Source: Ruminococcus sp. AF46-10NS
GTDB lineage: Bacteria > Bacillota > Clostridia > Lachnospirales > Lachnospiraceae
Assembly: GCF_003474435.1 (NCBI RefSeq)
Contig: NZ_QRNF01000073.1
Location: 1-7,649, forward strand
Direction of reading: 5' to 3'
DNA length: 7,649 nucleotides
Shown here: piece by piece, positions 6,111 through 7,649 of the stretch
Layout of the letters: every line of letters begins with the position of its first letter
Numbering within the stretch: the stretch's first letter is position 1
The notes under the pieces: generated by a model
Told to the model about the DNA's origin: nothing
The model's input: only the letters and a program-made list of their open reading frames with translations
The model's database searches: none
Made by a program: the position numbers and the translations under genes

Positions 6111-6987
6111 AGCCTGCCACCTCCGTTTCACTGATAAAAATTTCCTCCAGAGTCAGTGGAAGTATCTCACAGAAAAGAGGATTTTTCGCTTGAACGCGCT
6201 CCATGATCTCTGTTCTTGTACCTCTTACCGTAAGAAGTAAAAGGGAACCCTGATGTTCTGTCTTAAGAACGTCCAGTTCTTTTATCAGCATTTCTTCTTT
6301 TGACTTGTCTGTAAGTACACACTGTATCTTATGAATATGAAATTTCATATCTTCCAGATCTCTGGAAAGAAGAATTCCGCCCTTATGAAGAAGGCCGATA
6401 TGATCACAGATATCTTCCAGCTCACGGAGATTATGAGAGGCGATCACAGGTGTAAATTCCCGGTTCATGATCTCCGATGCAAAAAGGCTCTTTACTGCCT
6501 GGCGCATTACCGGATCCAGTCCGTCAAAGGTTTCATCGCAGTACAGATATTTCGTTCCTGCACAGATTCCCAGTATTACAAGAAGCTGTTTTTTCATTCC
6601 TTTGGAAAAAGTACTGATCTTTCTTTTTTTATCCAGATGAAACTGTTTTATCAGTTTCTCAAACTGTTCCTGTCGAAATCCCGGGTAAAAACATCTGTAA
6701 TACTCTGTCATATCAGAAGCTGTATAGTTAGCCGGGATGTAGGCGTCATCCGGTATGTAAAAAAACTGCTCCTTTATCTTCTCATTTTCAAAAACCGGCT
6801 GTTCATCGAGCAGTACCTCTCCGCTGTCCTGACAGATGATTCCTGCCATGATACGTAATAGCGTACTCTTTCCTGCTCCATTGGAACCGATAAGTCCGAA
6901 CACTTCATGTTCTCCGATATCCATGCTTACCTGATTTACTGCCTGCACTTTCCCGAATGCCTTGCTGCAGTTTCTGATCTCAATCAT
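6088..6987 (-). CDS. ABC transporter ATP-binding protein (YtrB-like)
   Basis: 299-residue cytoplasmic ATPase that should power the permease encoded next. Walker A is GSNGAGKST (34-42), the signature is FSKGMKKQ (127-134, a variant of LSGGQ), Walker B is YLYCDETFDGLD (147-158) with D151 and E152, and the H-loop histidine is H185 (ASHNLRELED). The Q-loop position reads YIPDD (77-81) with aspartate in place of glutamine, a variant I associate with YtrB-like ATPases. A C-terminal extension of about 90 residues follows the nucleotide-binding domain. Start ATG 6987 has a perfect AAGGAGG six bases upstream and overlaps the regulator gene by 8 bases, so the two are translationally coupled. Confident on family, not on substrate. 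Confidence 0.93.
   Translation of the reverse strand: MIEIRNCSKAFGKVQAVNQVSMDIGEHEVFGLIGSNGAGKSTLLRIMAGIICQDSGEVLLDEQPVFENEKIKEQFFYIPDDAYIPANYTASDMTEYYRCFYPGFRQEQFEKLIKQFHLDKKRKISTFSKGMKKQLLVILGICAGTKYLYCDETFDGLDPVMRQAVKSLFASEIMNREFTPVIASHNLRELEDICDHIGLLHKGGILLSRDLEDMKFHIHKIQCVLTDKSKEEMLIKELDVLKTEHQGSLLLLTVRGTRTEIMERVQAKNPLFCEILPLTLEEIFISETEVAGYEVKNLF
6120..6124 (-). promoter_or_regulatory. Ribosome-binding site deciding the permease start
   Basis: GGAGG on the minus strand, 9 bases before ATG 6110, inside the end of the ATPase gene. It rules in the ATG at 6110 and makes the GTG at 6131 unlikely, since that start would place the site inside its own coding sequence. Confidence 0.75.
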
Positions 6988-7354
6988 TGTCTCCCTCCTT
7001 GTAGCATTCTCTAATCACATGTATAATTTCCTCTTCTTCTATGCCGAAAGTTCTGCACTTCTCTGTCGTTTCTCTCAGCTCACGCAAAATTTCTTCCATT
7101 CCGATCCGCCGTATCTCGCTGCTGCCTGTAACAAAACTGCCTCTTCCTTTTACCGGATAGATCAGTCCCTGCTGCTCCAGTTCCATATAGGCACGCTGGA
7201 TGGTATTGGGATTGATTGACAATTCCATGGCCAGCTGGCGGACTGACGGCATTCTGGAATCTGGTTCCATTGCCCCCGACAGGATCAGCAGACGGAATTT
7301 CTCCACGATCTGTTCATAGATCGGCCGCCTGTCCTGATAATCCAAGAATAGCAT
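6980..7354 (-). CDS. GntR-family transcriptional repressor, YtrA subfamily
   Basis: 124-residue DNA-binding repressor. The GntR winged helix covers about 10-76: PIYEQIVEKFRLLILSGAM, RMPSVRQLAMELSINPNTIQ (34-53) with the recognition helix at 48-60, and the wing GRGSFV (70-75). The C-terminal part is only about 48 residues and mostly helical, with none of the large effector domains of FadR or HutC types. Short length, the short helical tail and an ABC operon directly downstream define the YtrA subfamily, whose B. subtilis founder responds to cell-wall-active antibiotics. ATG 7354 has AAAGGAG six bases upstream. It is the first gene of the operon, and its own promoter carries a matching palindrome, so autorepression is likely. 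Confidence 0.92.
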   Translation of the reverse strand: MLFLDYQDRRPIYEQIVEKFRLLILSGAMEPDSRMPSVRQLAMELSINPNTIQRAYMELEQQGLIYPVKGRGSFVTGSSEIRRIGMEEILRELRETTEKCRTFGIEEEEIIHVIRECYKEGDND

Positions 7355-7384
7355 ATGACACTCCTTTCTCTGTAATATATGTAT

Positions 7385-7413
7385 TAAGTGTATTAATCTT
7401 TTTAATACACTTA
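7385..7413. promoter_or_regulatory. Palindromic operator for the YtrA-type repressor
   Basis: TAAGTGTATTAA (7385-7396) and TTAATACACTTA (7402-7413) are perfect 12-bp inverted copies with a 5-base centre. Inside is AGTGTA, 13 bases, TACACT, which is the arrangement I recall for the B. subtilis YtrA operator. A further GTATTAA half-site lies at 7381-7387, a direct repeat of 7390-7396. The palindrome begins inside the -10 box and covers the expected start point, an ideal place for repression. Confidence 0.8.
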
Positions 7414-7441
7414 TGTTAGCATGTATGAGTCTAAACTACAA
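7413..7441 (-). promoter_or_regulatory. Probable promoter of the gntR-ABC-permease-rsuA operon
   Basis: Minus strand: TTGTAG (plus 7436-7441), a 17-base spacer ending in TGC, then TAACAT (plus 7413-7418), a weak -35 with an extended -10. The next bases are the palindromic operator. The match is moderate, but the placement beside the operator and 60 bases before the first gene supports it. Confidence 0.5.
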
Positions 7442-7503
7442 TATGCCTGGTCTTAAATAAATATAAAAAATATATAAACTACCATAACAGTTCCATTTTC
7501 CCT

Positions 7504-7648
7504 ACCCGCTGTTTATTATTTTTCGTAATTCAATCGGATATTCGCAATCCGCTTTCGCTACTTGCTCATAACCGAATAACTGCTCCGCAGTTTATCAGGA
7601 GGGGCTTGTACCCCTCCTGATACAAGTAAGTCCCACCCACTGCTTATT
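7504..7648. repeat. Palindrome-rich non-coding region flanked by an imperfect direct repeat
   Basis: Three inverted repeats in a row: CGGAT/ATCCG (7535-7539, 7547-7551), AACTGC/GCAGTT (7578-7583, 7587-7592, 3-base loop) and TATCAGGAGGGG/CCCCTCCTGATA (7593-7604, 7611-7622, 6-base loop, 12 perfect pairs). The first flank ACCCGCTGTTTATT (7504-7517) recurs as ACCCACTGCTTATT (7635-7648), 12 of 14 identical. No T-run follows the strong hairpin on either strand. No gene is visible here; the window ends at its right edge. Confidence 0.6.
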
Positions 7649-7649
7649 G

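Noticed and set aside
6331..6858. Plus-strand 175-residue frame opposite the ABC ATPase
   Set aside because: The minus strand has all ATPase motifs in order; the plus reading has no family resemblance and no start signals.
7504..7648. CRISPR array
   Set aside because: Only two imperfect copies of a 14-base sequence 131 bases apart, no regular spacers and no cas genes.

Overview
The window looks like a chromosomal segment of a low-to-mid GC, anaerobic Firmicute, most likely Lachnospiraceae. This is inferred from protein character: the wording of EF-Ts and S2, a YtrA-type GntR regulator next to an ABC-2 permease with a large soluble domain, and strong AAGGAGG ribosome-binding sites. No species can be named from the sequence alone.

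Left part (1-950) is accessory-looking and AT-rich. It holds the tail of an unidentified plus-strand gene, then an Rrf2-family regulator of the YwnA type (135-584). Facing it on the minus strand is a short remnant of a large type IIG (MmeI/YeeA-like) restriction-modification enzyme (598-948). A gene-free stretch (949-1261) contains one clear object, a very long terminator hairpin ending the tsf transcript.

Middle part (1141-3131) is a minus-strand translation operon: a promoter inside or beside a hairpin, a structured-looking leader, rpsB (ribosomal protein S2), tsf (elongation factor Ts) and the terminator. Right part (3161-7441) is a second minus-strand operon with overlapping genes: a YtrA-type GntR repressor, an ABC ATPase, an ABC-2 type permease and the 16S rRNA pseudouridine synthase rsuA. 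A perfect 12-bp-arm palindrome that fits the YtrA-type operator spacing (AGTGTA-N13-TACACT) sits at the operon promoter, so autorepression is likely. The last 200 bases are non-coding and rich in palindromes.

The most notable point is in the permease. Its membrane half and soluble half lie in two frames that join exactly at an in-frame A AAA AAG heptamer (4911-4917), the dnaX-type slippery sequence. A -1 shift there restores one 727-residue protein. Programmed frameshifting, a recent 1-base deletion and a homopolymer sequencing error all remain open. No wholly new system is evident; the rest is recognisable families with some unusual regulatory DNA.
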